64,000 nt of DNA from Candidatus Omnitrophota bacterium. GTDB lineage: Bacteria; Hinthialibacterota; Hinthialibacteria; Hinthialibacterales; JAKPRU01. A program made the translations under genes and the position numbers. Below the pieces are notes generated by a model. That model worked only from the letters and a program-made list of their open reading frames with translations, ran no database searches and was not told where the DNA came from. Shown one piece after another: positions 53,344-61,548 of the stretch (the stretch's first letter is position 1; each line of letters opens with the position of its first letter). Location: assembly GCA_029570205.1 (NCBI GenBank), contig JAKQSI010000109.1, forward strand, positions 12,743 through 76,742, in the 5' to 3' direction.

Positions 53344-54549
53344 ATGAGATTCTCTGTTCTCGTGGCTCGAATATATTGCGTTTCCGTTCTTGTTTGTTTT
53401 CTGACCACAGGCTGCGCATGGTTCCGACCGAAGGAGCCGCCGAAAGAACCGGCTACGTTCAGCGAGCGTCTGGACCGGATTCTGAAAGGAAAAGGCTCGG
53501 ATACACAGGTCGCACTGGATACGCTTCTCAGCGGCAAGACCATGCCGGTTTATGAGGGCGGGAAATGTTTCTTTTTCTACCAAGCGACGCCGAGTCGTAC
53601 GGTTGCTGTGGCAGGCGACTGGAATGCCTGGGATGCCGGCGCGGATATTCTTCAGCCGATCCCCAAAACCGATTACTACTTCCTGACAAAAGAGTTTCCG
53701 CTGAATGCGCGCCTGGATTACCAAATTGTAGATAACGGCAAGCGCATAACGGACCCGCGTAATCCCCGAACCTGCGAGGGAGAATCCGGCCCCAACTCCG
53801 AGATCGCCATGCCGGGATATCAGGAACCGGAAGAATTGAATGTGCCGGATGACGTACCGGAAGGAGTTCTGGAGGAAATGATGTTCGACAGCGCGATTCT
53901 GTCGGGGACACGCGCGCTTTCGATTTATCTGCCGCCGGCTTACGGTCGTGAATACGGGCCGCATCCGTTCCTGATTGTCCAGGATGGGGCGGAGTTCATT
54001 CGGTTAGCCAATTTTCCAAGAGTTGTTGACTTTCTGATTCAGAAACAGAAGATTCGACGAGTGGTACTGGTCTTTGTCGAACCGGCCGACCGGAAGGGGG
54101 ACTATGAAAGCGAGGCTTATTCCCGATTTATAGCCGAGGAGCTCGTACCGTATTTGCGGGCCAGTTATGATGTGTGCAAGGATCGTGAGAACTGCGGGAT
54201 TATGGGGGCCTCGCTGGGCGGGTTAGCCGCGTTTCAGACTGCGCTGAAATACCCGGAGGTATTCGGCAAGGTAGCCGGGCAGTCGGTGTATTTCGGTTCG
54301 GATGATCGACTATTTCAGGCGGTACAGAACGGTAGCGGCAAGACCCTGCAATTCCATTTCGATGTGGGAATCTTCGAGACCAACCCGGAGATGAATTTGT
54401 TAAATCAGAGCCGACGCATACGGGATTTGCTGACCGCGCAGGGCTGCGCTTTCACTTACAACGAGCATCCTGAAGGTCATAGTTGGGGCAACTGGCGAGC
54501 GCACCTGGATGATATTCTTCTCACGTTCTGGCCGCGCAATGCGGTGTAG
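53344..54549 (+). CDS. Lipoprotein esterase with N-terminal CBM48-like domain
   Basis: A 401-residue lipoprotein (lipobox LTTGC at about residue 24). Residues about 70-140 resemble a CBM48/AMPK-type glycogen-binding domain ('TVAVAGDWNAWDAG', 'YYFLTKEFPL'). The C-terminal alpha/beta hydrolase (esterase D/enterochelin-esterase type, about 175-400) has the nucleophile in 'GIMGASLGGLAAF', a likely Asp/Glu in 'FETNPEM' and the catalytic His in 'PEGHSWGNW'. It likely removes ester groups such as ferulate or acetate from polysaccharides at the cell surface. The ATG at 53344 was chosen over a GTG at 53332 for the shorter lipoprotein signal. A 116-base tandem repeat follows. Confidence 0.85.
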   Translation: MRFSVLVARIYCVSVLVCFLTTGCAWFRPKEPPKEPATFSERLDRILKGKGSDTQVALDTLLSGKTMPVYEGGKCFFFYQATPSRTVAVAGDWNAWDAGADILQPIPKTDYYFLTKEFPLNARLDYQIVDNGKRITDPRNPRTCEGESGPNSEIAMPGYQEPEELNVPDDVPEGVLEEMMFDSAILSGTRALSIYLPPAYGREYGPHPFLIVQDGAEFIRLANFPRVVDFLIQKQKIRRVVLVFVEPADRKGDYESEAYSRFIAEELVPYLRASYDVCKDRENCGIMGASLGGLAAFQTALKYPEVFGKVAGQSVYFGSDDRLFQAVQNGSGKTLQFHFDVGIFETNPEMNLLNQSRRIRDLLTAQGCAFTYNEHPEGHSWGNWRAHLDDILLTFWPRNAV

Positions 54550-54568
54550 TTCTCACCCCCCGGCGCCC

Positions 54569-54930
54569 TTTCCAAGGATGGAGAGGGGGAGAAATCCGGT
54601 AGGACAGGCGTCCCTGCCTGTCGAATGTCTGAACCATGATCTACTTGATTATGGGATTTTCTTGATTCTTCATCATGCTCATCCTTTCCAAGGATGGAGA
54701 GGGGGAGAAATCCGGTAGGACAGGCGTCCCTGCCTGTCGAATGTCTGAACCATGGTCTACTTGATTATGGGATTTTCTTGATTCTTCATCATGCTCATCC
54801 TTTCCAAGGATGGAGAGGGGGAGAAATCCGGTAGGACAGGCGTCCCTGCCTGTCGACTGTCTGAACCATGATCTACTTGATTATGGGATTCTCTTGATTC
54901 TTCATCATGCTCATCCTTGAATCCGACGAA
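54569..54930. repeat. 116-base tandem repeat, three copies
   Basis: Units begin with TTTCCAAGGATGG at 54569, 54685 and 54801, an exact period of 116 bases, and differ at only a few positions. Each carries one GACAGGCGTCCCTGCCTGTC palindrome (54603, 54719, 54835). A partial fourth unit ends near 54916. No protein-coding potential is seen. The first part of the unit is also present at 30419-30494. Confidence 0.88.
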
Positions 54931-55022
54931 TCAGGGTTCAGACGGCTTCTGCGGGGTGCTTCCACCTGACAATCTCCCGTACTCAGCGATGCTGTAAACT
55001 GAGGGCGAGGAGGTCTGGATGG

Positions 55023-55051
55023 TTGACACAGATGGATATGGTGTGATAGAT
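55023..55051 (+). promoter_or_regulatory. Possible promoter for the SPPY-type DNA methyltransferase gene
   Basis: TTGACA (55023-55028) is a perfect -35 hexamer. After 16-17 bases comes GATAGA/ATAGAT (55045-55051) preceded by TG (extended -10 type). It would start transcription about 55 bases before the ATG at 55114. Confidence 0.45.
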
Positions 55052-55113
55052 GTATTGTCGTATCAGGAGATGCGCTCAGAAAACGTCATCTCAACCTTCA
55101 TCTGGTCAAGACG

Positions 55114-56313
55114 ATGGATTTTATTTCCGAAGACATGGCGCTATTGATGGATTCTATCCATGACGTCAGCCCGGTATCTGGATTGACGCATGCGTTTTAT
55201 CGCTATCCTGCTCGTTTTTCCCCAAGCTTTGCACGCATCACCATTTCCTTATTTACCGAAAGGAATGATATTGTATATGATCCCTTTATGGGTGGCGGCA
55301 CAACGCTTGTTGAAGCAATGCAATTAGGGCGCCGCTCCATTGGAACGGACCTGAACACTTTAGCGGTCTTCGTCAGCAGGGCGAAAACATCAATGTATAC
55401 TGATGAGGATATTTCCGCTATTTGGGCGTGGGTTATGGAAGCACAATCGGATCTTGTACTGAACAAGACCCCAAATAGGCCAATTGACTGGATATCACAG
55501 GGATACCAACGAAATATCAGCGGTCGAACGACTTGGCCGATTCGCAAGAGCCTGGAAATTGCCATTGCCAGCCTGAACAGTTTAGCCAACGTGAAACAGC
55601 AGAACTTTGTCAGATGCCTTCTGCTGAAAACGGCGCAATGGGCAGTCGATTGCCGCAAATATCATCCGTCGGCGCGTGATTTCAGGAAACAACTGCTTAT
55701 CCATGCAGAAGAAATGATCGAAGGAGCACTCTTGCTTCGGAAAGAAGTGGAGCTGATCAGGAATGGATTACCGGATAACAACAGCTTTACCCCTGTCTGT
55801 CTCCATCTTTCAGCACATGAAATATTGTACCCATCAAACTACTCTTTTTCATCCGCACCGAAACTCATTCTTACCTCGCCCCCGTACCCGGGAGTCCATG
55901 TGCTCTATCACCGCTGGCAAGTAAACGGTGCAAAAGAAACCCCCGCACCCTACTGGATCGCAGACTGCCTTGACGGCAATGGCGCATCATTTTATACCTT
56001 TGGAGATCGTAAATACAGGAATCTGGAAACCTACTTCGATAACATGCGGAAATGTTACTCGGCTCTTTCCGCCATCGGCGACAAGAATACGTGGCTTGTC
56101 CAACTTGTTGCATTCTCATCCCCTGAATGGCAATTGCCTCTATTTCTTCAAATCCTCCAAGAATGCAATTTTCAAGAAATGCTTCTCGATGATGCTCCTA
56201 ATACGATTGACGGTCGATTATGGCGGACCGTTCCGAATAGGAAATTCTATGCCGATAAGAGGGGAAAGACCGCTTCTTCGAAGGAAGTCTTATTGATCCA
56301 TAGACGATCATAG
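55114..56313 (+). CDS. Site-specific DNA methyltransferase (SPPY type)
   Basis: A 399-residue amino-methyltransferase. The SAM-binding block is 'IVYDPFMGGGTTLVEA' (FxGxG at residues 58-62), with the acidic residue in 'SIGTDLN', and the catalytic motif IV is SPPY at 255-258 ('LTSPPYPG'). The order, SAM block first and catalytic block about 190 residues later, places the recognition region between them. SPPY suggests N4-cytosine or N6-adenine methylation; which one cannot be decided. The gene is convergent with the GHKL ATPase gene (23-base gap), so the two meet tail to tail. No ribosome site is obvious. It presumably protects host DNA from the activity of the facing operon. Confidence 0.87.
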   Translation: MDFISEDMALLMDSIHDVSPVSGLTHAFYRYPARFSPSFARITISLFTERNDIVYDPFMGGGTTLVEAMQLGRRSIGTDLNTLAVFVSRAKTSMYTDEDISAIWAWVMEAQSDLVLNKTPNRPIDWISQGYQRNISGRTTWPIRKSLEIAIASLNSLANVKQQNFVRCLLLKTAQWAVDCRKYHPSARDFRKQLLIHAEEMIEGALLLRKEVELIRNGLPDNNSFTPVCLHLSAHEILYPSNYSFSSAPKLILTSPPYPGVHVLYHRWQVNGAKETPAPYWIADCLDGNGASFYTFGDRKYRNLETYFDNMRKCYSALSAIGDKNTWLVQLVAFSSPEWQLPLFLQILQECNFQEMLLDDAPNTIDGRLWRTVPNRKFYADKRGKTASSKEVLLIHRRS

Positions 56314-56336
56314 ATCCGTACAAGCTGACGGCTCTT

Positions 56337-58853
56337 TCATGTTGCCTCGCCCGAAGCAGCCATAGCATGCTCATCTTCCGCCGACAGAGAGCCAAGCGAA
56401 TTTATCATGGGGATTATTACCGGGGCTACTGCTCGGCAGAATTCCTCTACCTTCTCTTCTATTGTCGCCCCGCTACCGTTCCTGTCTTCTGTCTGCTCTT
56501 TGTTCTCAGATCGCTTTCTTTGGTCCTCCATGTCATCTCGAAGAAACGCTAAGCCCATCAACACCATGCCATATTTGAATTGCGCTCGAACCAACTCAGG
56601 CTCAGCCTTTGGAATCTTCAATTCGGTTTTTAGATACAGATTATCCATGTTCACATGGAAATCGTACAAAATACTTGAGTCGGAATCTTCCCCATCTTCC
56701 TCGGTAGTGCCAGCATTCCTAATGATCATCGCAGTATGCTTATCGAAAGGAGGCGTATAATTATGCCAGTCTTTTTCCTCAACGAGAATGACCTTGGGCA
56801 TTCTGATACGGGAGGGTTTTTCCCGGCCCTCTCCTTCTTCCTCGCTTGGGGGCTCTCTTCTGCTGTCCGTTCCTCCACATGGCAATTGCTCCTCTTTCAC
56901 GATCGCATGGAACTTATTCATGAAAGGCTCAATCCGAGAGCAATCATTGACTTCGACAAGGTAGCATAAGGTCTGGCCAACGCTGGCATGATCGGGAAGC
57001 GGGAGACTGAGGGTCGCAATTCCGTCCTGAAGATTCAGCAAGTAGTCCTGGACGGATATTTCTTCTTTGTCTTCTAGCAATGTCAATCTAAATTCTCCGG
57101 GGTCCATAGCCCGCGAGAAATACTCATTTTCTGCATCAGTTTCGAAGACCAAACGACATCTCATATTGATGTGACAATCACGTCTGAGGACGTACCCATA
57201 ATCCTTACCCTTGAACTTGAAGAACATCGGGAACCGGCGGCCTTTGAATGCGTTTCGCCCTGCTTGCGTTTCCATGGTCTTGAAGGGAGTGGACGCCCTC
57301 AGCCCACGGAGAAAAAGGTTCGATAGAATCGGCGATTGTTTTAATAAATTCTCAAGGATGTCTTCAAGAGGCTTCTCATCATCGAGTTTGGATTCTATTT
57401 CTTCACGTCGCCTTCGCTCTTTCAATTCCCGAAGACCCTGGTGTTGTTTGAGAAGTTCCTCAAGCCTCTCTTCAATTTGCTGACGCAGATCGCCTCTGCT
57501 CAAACGGTCTCGACTGTTCATAAAGAGATCTTCTCTAGCGCGACCACTTAGTTTTGTGCAATCAACAATGACGAGGATGGAATCGGCCAGGTATGATAGG
57601 CCCACTCTTTTGCGGGAGAAAAAATCCTGTGTCAGATATCCATGAGTTTGCCCGTTAACTATAAAGATTATTCCCTCATTCTTGCGATAAGCTTCACTCC
57701 CTTTCTTTCTGAAGGCATATATGGTCACGCGCATCTCTTCGCCCATGACCTTTATCGGGGCTCCCACTGGGAAGCCATTTTCCAGATTCTTGCCTTTGTC
57801 TTCATCAAGCCTGACGCGTACCCCAGTTAATGTGGTTTCGAAACTCCCCTCGTGCCCACTGTAATCCCGGCATTCATGGAATCTCATCGGCAACGCGATG
57901 TCCGGTAGAAGCAAGTCCACACGGCTAAGAAGCCCGTCCTTCATCAAAATATGCGACTTAAATCCAGTCGCGGAGTATTCGTAGAGTTTGATGAGTGTTC
58001 CCCAGTTGGCTTTGCGGGCATAGGCATCTCGACCGTCAGGGAATATCGGCAATTCCTCGGCGAAGAAGCGAAGAATTTCTCCCTCTTTGGGTCTGCTTTC
58101 AGCGCCAAGGGGAGCAAGGTACGTGTATACCGAACTTCTGCGGTTACCCTCCGGATCTTCGCGTCTTACGACCGTGAAGCTCCATTTGTTCTCATCCTGC
58201 TCCTTCTTGCTTTCTTGTTGAAGGACAACCGGATTTCTGCGACTCAGGACCAATTGCAGACTATGCTTACCACAGAACTTGAGGACGCCAGTCCCGCCCA
58301 TATTGAACTTGCCTTGTACAAAATGGATGCGCAGTTTGTTCGATTTGTTCAGAGATAATAGGGTATCAGGCATCTTGTCGGGCGTTTGACCTTCTCCCAT
58401 ATCCGCGATAGTGAAGGATGGATTCCCGCTTCCGGGTTTGGCTCCTGTTGCTGCTAAAGTGATCCCGCGAGCAATATCTGTTCTCTTGCTGTCCATCCAA
58501 TCGCGAATACAACCCATTAACGAGGATTTCCCCTCGGTTGCATTACCGAAAAAACGCGCAACGGCCTCCTGAATGCTTTGCGGAGCATTAGGACCTTCAG
58601 GATCCGTGCCGCGAACCAGGCACTCGTTCATGAGTCGGGCGTCGACAGAATTCACGAGTTTCTCAACCAATGCAGCATCCGGGCTACCCTGCTGATTGCC
58701 GATGGTGTTGTAGTTGTTCTCGTAATCACCATAGAATCGCCAAACATCCGGATTATCCCAATATCCAGCCTCTTTTAAGATCTGAATAACCTCATCTTCC
58801 GAGTCCGCTTGCATCAGATTCAGGCAAAGTGCCTTTGCTTCTTTCTCGTTCAT
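56337..58853 (-). CDS. Large GHKL (Bergerat-fold) ATPase, defence-associated candidate
   Basis: An 838-residue protein. An N-terminal Bergerat ATP-binding domain is visible: the N-box Glu64, Asn68 and Asp71 ('ALVEKLVNSVDARL'), the G1 motif D151-M-G-E-G155 ('FTIADMGEGQ') and the G2 loop 'GKFNMGGTGVLKF' (181-193), as in MutL, Hsp90 and MORC-like ATPases. A middle domain has a MutL/gyrase-like transducer look ('LTGVRVRLDEDKG'), then a coiled segment around 455-480 and a beta-rich C-terminal half of no known family. AGGGGAAAA precedes the ATG. It follows the putative DNA-binding gene by 27 bases and faces the methyltransferase gene. GHKL ATPases related to MORC occur in restriction-modification loci; the exact subfamily is unclear. 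Confidence 0.78.
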   Translation of the reverse strand: MNEKEAKALCLNLMQADSEDEVIQILKEAGYWDNPDVWRFYGDYENNYNTIGNQQGSPDAALVEKLVNSVDARLMNECLVRGTDPEGPNAPQSIQEAVARFFGNATEGKSSLMGCIRDWMDSKRTDIARGITLAATGAKPGSGNPSFTIADMGEGQTPDKMPDTLLSLNKSNKLRIHFVQGKFNMGGTGVLKFCGKHSLQLVLSRRNPVVLQQESKKEQDENKWSFTVVRREDPEGNRRSSVYTYLAPLGAESRPKEGEILRFFAEELPIFPDGRDAYARKANWGTLIKLYEYSATGFKSHILMKDGLLSRVDLLLPDIALPMRFHECRDYSGHEGSFETTLTGVRVRLDEDKGKNLENGFPVGAPIKVMGEEMRVTIYAFRKKGSEAYRKNEGIIFIVNGQTHGYLTQDFFSRKRVGLSYLADSILVIVDCTKLSGRAREDLFMNSRDRLSRGDLRQQIEERLEELLKQHQGLRELKERRRREEIESKLDDEKPLEDILENLLKQSPILSNLFLRGLRASTPFKTMETQAGRNAFKGRRFPMFFKFKGKDYGYVLRRDCHINMRCRLVFETDAENEYFSRAMDPGEFRLTLLEDKEEISVQDYLLNLQDGIATLSLPLPDHASVGQTLCYLVEVNDCSRIEPFMNKFHAIVKEEQLPCGGTDSRREPPSEEEGEGREKPSRIRMPKVILVEEKDWHNYTPPFDKHTAMIIRNAGTTEEDGEDSDSSILYDFHVNMDNLYLKTELKIPKAEPELVRAQFKYGMVLMGLAFLRDDMEDQRKRSENKEQTEDRNGSGATIEEKVEEFCRAVAPVIIPMINSLGSLSAEDEHAMAASGEAT

Positions 58854-58880
58854 TTCGTTTTCCCCTTCGGGTCTGTTGAA

Positions 58881-60035
58881 TTATCTGGATTTCGCGAAAT
58901 CTCGCCCTTGCTCGGTTGTAATATACTCAACCCTTACTCCCTTTCGTTCCCGCGCGATAAGTCCCAAGTCTGCCATCCTGGAAAGCGCTCCGGATCGCTG
59001 CGAAGCCAGGAAAGACTCGCTGAGAGACCGATTGCTGTCCGTCGGGATATAAGGTTCGAGCGCCCTGTCAAGTTTGTCCGGCGTATTTCCTCCTTCGAGG
59101 ATCGCGGCGATTATGGCACGAAATGCGAAATCCTCAACTGGCACGAAACGCCGGATATGATCCAATAGGAAATTCCTTTCCTCCAGGGAGAACTTCTGAG
59201 TGGGATCGTCCTGCAATTGATCCAGGACCGGATTGCGGAGACCGGCAAGAGCCAGTCCCGCTACAGTGAGCCGGAGCGCGGGCGGATCGTTCCCGGCGAG
59301 CACTGCCAAACGGTAGTCCGAAAGAAGACCCGATACCCGCCCCTGGCTGTCCACACTGCCCACAAACTGATTTGCATAGCGCGCGCGGCTCTTTTCAGCC
59401 TCGTCTCCCGTGCGCGGAAAAGCGGTCGCCAGCGCATTGTCCCGTCCGATTCCATGGCGCTGGTCGTGATCCGAGAGAAAGTCGCCCAGAACGGCGGCGG
59501 CTTCGGCGATCTCGGAAGCCGTTTCCAGATTTGCGCCATTCCCGTTCCTGGCAATCAGCCGGGCCAACGCACGGCAATTGGCCTTCGCGGGCAGCAGTTT
59601 GTTGTATTGGCCGAACAGCCAGCGGTCCAGCGTGAAGGCTTCTCCAGCATTCTCAACTCGGGGAACATCCACCGGAAGAACAGGCAGTTCGCTCAGCCCT
59701 TCAAAAAGAAACAAATCTGGAATTCGCAGATCCCCATCACCCGGGCTCTGCACACTTACTCCCCGCCACTTTTTCTGCTGCGATGGGGTCTGTTCCGCTC
59801 TCAATGCAGCAACCGGCCTTGCCACGCCAGCCTGCCGGGCTGGATGGGCTATCAAGCGTGGCGGGCAATTCTCACCAATGATGAGCGATCCCTTTTCAGA
59901 AAATTCTTGGTCCATGAGAAAAAGGTTTCCTACAGCAACTGCGATCAATTCACTGTAATCCTTATATTCCCCATCTTTCAACAGAGAGTCCATTTTCTGT
60001 TTGGTATGATGGTCGCAATTGAAACAGACAATCAT
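58881..60035 (-). CDS. Putative DNA-binding protein with RHH-like N-terminus and winged-helix C-terminus
   Basis: A 384-residue protein of no known family. Residues about 1-50 ('TKQKMDSLLKDGEYKDYSEL' followed by 'IAVAVGNLFLM') resemble a ribbon-helix-helix domain with an unusual CxxC before it. The centre (about 130-290) is helical. The C-terminal 70 residues ('SGALSRMADLGLIARERKG') look like a winged helix. AAGGAG is eight bases before the ATG, and a near-consensus promoter with a palindrome lies directly upstream, so the protein may regulate its own operon. It lies 27 bases before the GHKL ATPase gene. Function in defence is inferred from context only. Confidence 0.7.
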   Translation of the reverse strand: MIVCFNCDHHTKQKMDSLLKDGEYKDYSELIAVAVGNLFLMDQEFSEKGSLIIGENCPPRLIAHPARQAGVARPVAALRAEQTPSQQKKWRGVSVQSPGDGDLRIPDLFLFEGLSELPVLPVDVPRVENAGEAFTLDRWLFGQYNKLLPAKANCRALARLIARNGNGANLETASEIAEAAAVLGDFLSDHDQRHGIGRDNALATAFPRTGDEAEKSRARYANQFVGSVDSQGRVSGLLSDYRLAVLAGNDPPALRLTVAGLALAGLRNPVLDQLQDDPTQKFSLEERNFLLDHIRRFVPVEDFAFRAIIAAILEGGNTPDKLDRALEPYIPTDSNRSLSESFLASQRSGALSRMADLGLIARERKGVRVEYITTEQGRDFAKSR

Positions 60036-60059
60036 CGTCCGTTCTCCTTTTTTGATTTT

Positions 60060-60081
60060 ACTGTAATAATAGTATCACAGT
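60060..60081. promoter_or_regulatory. 22-base palindromic operator candidate
   Basis: The sequence begins ACTGT (60060-60064), ends ACAGT (60077-60081) and matches its own reverse complement at 18 of 22 positions. It overlaps the -10 of the leftward promoter, so a protein bound here would repress the operon. The RHH-like protein encoded just downstream is the natural candidate ligand. Confidence 0.6.
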
Positions 60082-60097
60082 ATGTTCTCTCTGTCAA
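60069..60097 (-). promoter_or_regulatory. Near-consensus sigma70 promoter for the DNA-binding protein/GHKL ATPase operon
   Basis: On the minus strand, TTGACA (60097-60092) and TACTAT (60074-60069) are separated by exactly 17 bases. The -35 is perfect and the -10 matches 5 of 6. It lies about 35 bases before the start codon. Confidence 0.75.
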
Positions 60098-60328
60098 GAG
60101 GCCATTCAGAAATATATCAATGCGGAATAACAGTATATTTCGGAGGGTCAGCGGGGTCCCCAGCGAATTCAACCCCCTCTGTATCTCCGCCAATCCTTGG
60201 GGGAGAAGTTTTTGCCCTTCTTTCGGTGCTCAAATCAACTCCTGCTGTCGGGCATTCCTGCGACAGATTCTTGCGTTCATTCACGGATTCTGAGACACTC
60301 TCCACAGTGGAATCCTGAGGTAAACCCC

Positions 60329-61321
60329 ATGACTATCCCGGACATTCATCTGAAATCGCTTCTCCTGCTCTCCGTATGCCTTTTCCTCGGTGGATGCTCG
60401 ACCGGCGGGAAGGTCTCGAAAGAAACCCGAAAGCCGGAGCCACAGAGCGATCTGATGTCCATCTTCCCGACAGAGCAGCAAATCCCATCGCTTCAGTTTC
60501 CTGAACCCCCCAAGTCGGTTCCACGCGATAAGTTCGCGTTGTATCTCGGTACACGGGCAGCCCGGTATCAATCATACAATGTACAGGAAATCCTGTATGC
60601 CTCCTATTACAACCCCGCAAAGACCAACGAAGGCCCGGCGGTCGATGTGGAGGTAATCCGGTTCGCGTCTTCGGATGATGCGTTCGGGGCTTTCTCTGTG
60701 GAGCGTCCGGTTCTTCAGGAGAGCGCCCAGCTGCGCAAACAGGGGTATATCACTGAGAGCAAGGCGGGATTCTGGTCCGGCGAGTTATACCTTCGGATGC
60801 TCGTGCCGAAAGACACGCCCGAAAACAGCCGCTGTCTGAAAATGGTGGCGGAAGCCGCCTCCCGCCGTCTTCGCCCCGGCCCGGCCGTTCCCTCCGGATT
60901 CAGCCGGTTACTTTCAGAAAATCGGATTCCCAATTCCGAGCGGTTCATCCGCCTCCGGGTTCTGGGATATGACTTCCTGAGCGATGGCTATCTGGCGGAT
61001 TATCGTCTTGATGGCAACACCGCCACGGCGTTTGTGTGTCCCTGTGTGGATGAGGCAGCGGCGCGGGAGCGGTTCCGCGCGTTCTTCGGGGCTATTGTCG
61101 ATCAGAACGCGCATGTGGTTCCGGTAGCCGGGTTGGGGGATCGCGCATTCATGGCTCGTGGAACGCGCCACGGGAATGTGGTGGTCTTCCAGCGGGATCG
61201 GTTTCTTGCGGGGCTTCTGGCGGTTCCAACAACACTGGGCGATTTCCTTCCGCGCTTCGATGCCCAGCTGACCGCCGCATCTTCGGAATCATCACAGCCA
61301 ACCGGTGATCTCCGCAAGTAG
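60329..61321 (+). CDS. Lipoprotein, DUF6599-like
   Basis: A 330-residue lipoprotein (lipobox LGGC at about residue 22). The body has the pattern of a DUF6599-type protein ('ALYLGTRAARYQSYNVQEIL', 'EVIRFASSDDAFGAFSVER'), alternating strands and helices with an internally repeated arrangement, as in proteins common in Planctomycetes, Hydrogenedentes and relatives. Function is unknown. A TGAGG lies about 11 bases before the ATG at 60329; an in-frame start at 60197 would extend it without homology and remove the signal from the N-terminus. It precedes the pyruvate-kinase-like gene by 227 bases on the same strand, so they may be separately transcribed. Confidence 0.72.
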   Translation: MTIPDIHLKSLLLLSVCLFLGGCSTGGKVSKETRKPEPQSDLMSIFPTEQQIPSLQFPEPPKSVPRDKFALYLGTRAARYQSYNVQEILYASYYNPAKTNEGPAVDVEVIRFASSDDAFGAFSVERPVLQESAQLRKQGYITESKAGFWSGELYLRMLVPKDTPENSRCLKMVAEAASRRLRPGPAVPSGFSRLLSENRIPNSERFIRLRVLGYDFLSDGYLADYRLDGNTATAFVCPCVDEAAARERFRAFFGAIVDQNAHVVPVAGLGDRAFMARGTRHGNVVVFQRDRFLAGLLAVPTTLGDFLPRFDAQLTAASSESSQPTGDLRK

Positions 61322-61548
61322 CCGTGCGTATTCCAGAAAATGCGGGACTTTATCGGGATTCCCGAACAGGAGGGTTTCGCGAAATCTCTTCCGTGTGTTC
61401 ATTGACCGAGGATTCCAGTGCATAATGCGAGATGAAACCGGTTGCGGAGTATGGCATCCTCATTCCAACCGGACAACGGGGGAGAGTCCGGTTCCAAGAT
61501 AAGCGCGATGATGGATGAAACCTGTAAAGTCAAGGAGAAATCGAGTCA

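Noticed and set aside
59217-60293. Plus-strand open frame of 358 codons
   Set aside because: Antisense to the putative DNA-binding gene; low protein character and it would run through the operon's promoter.
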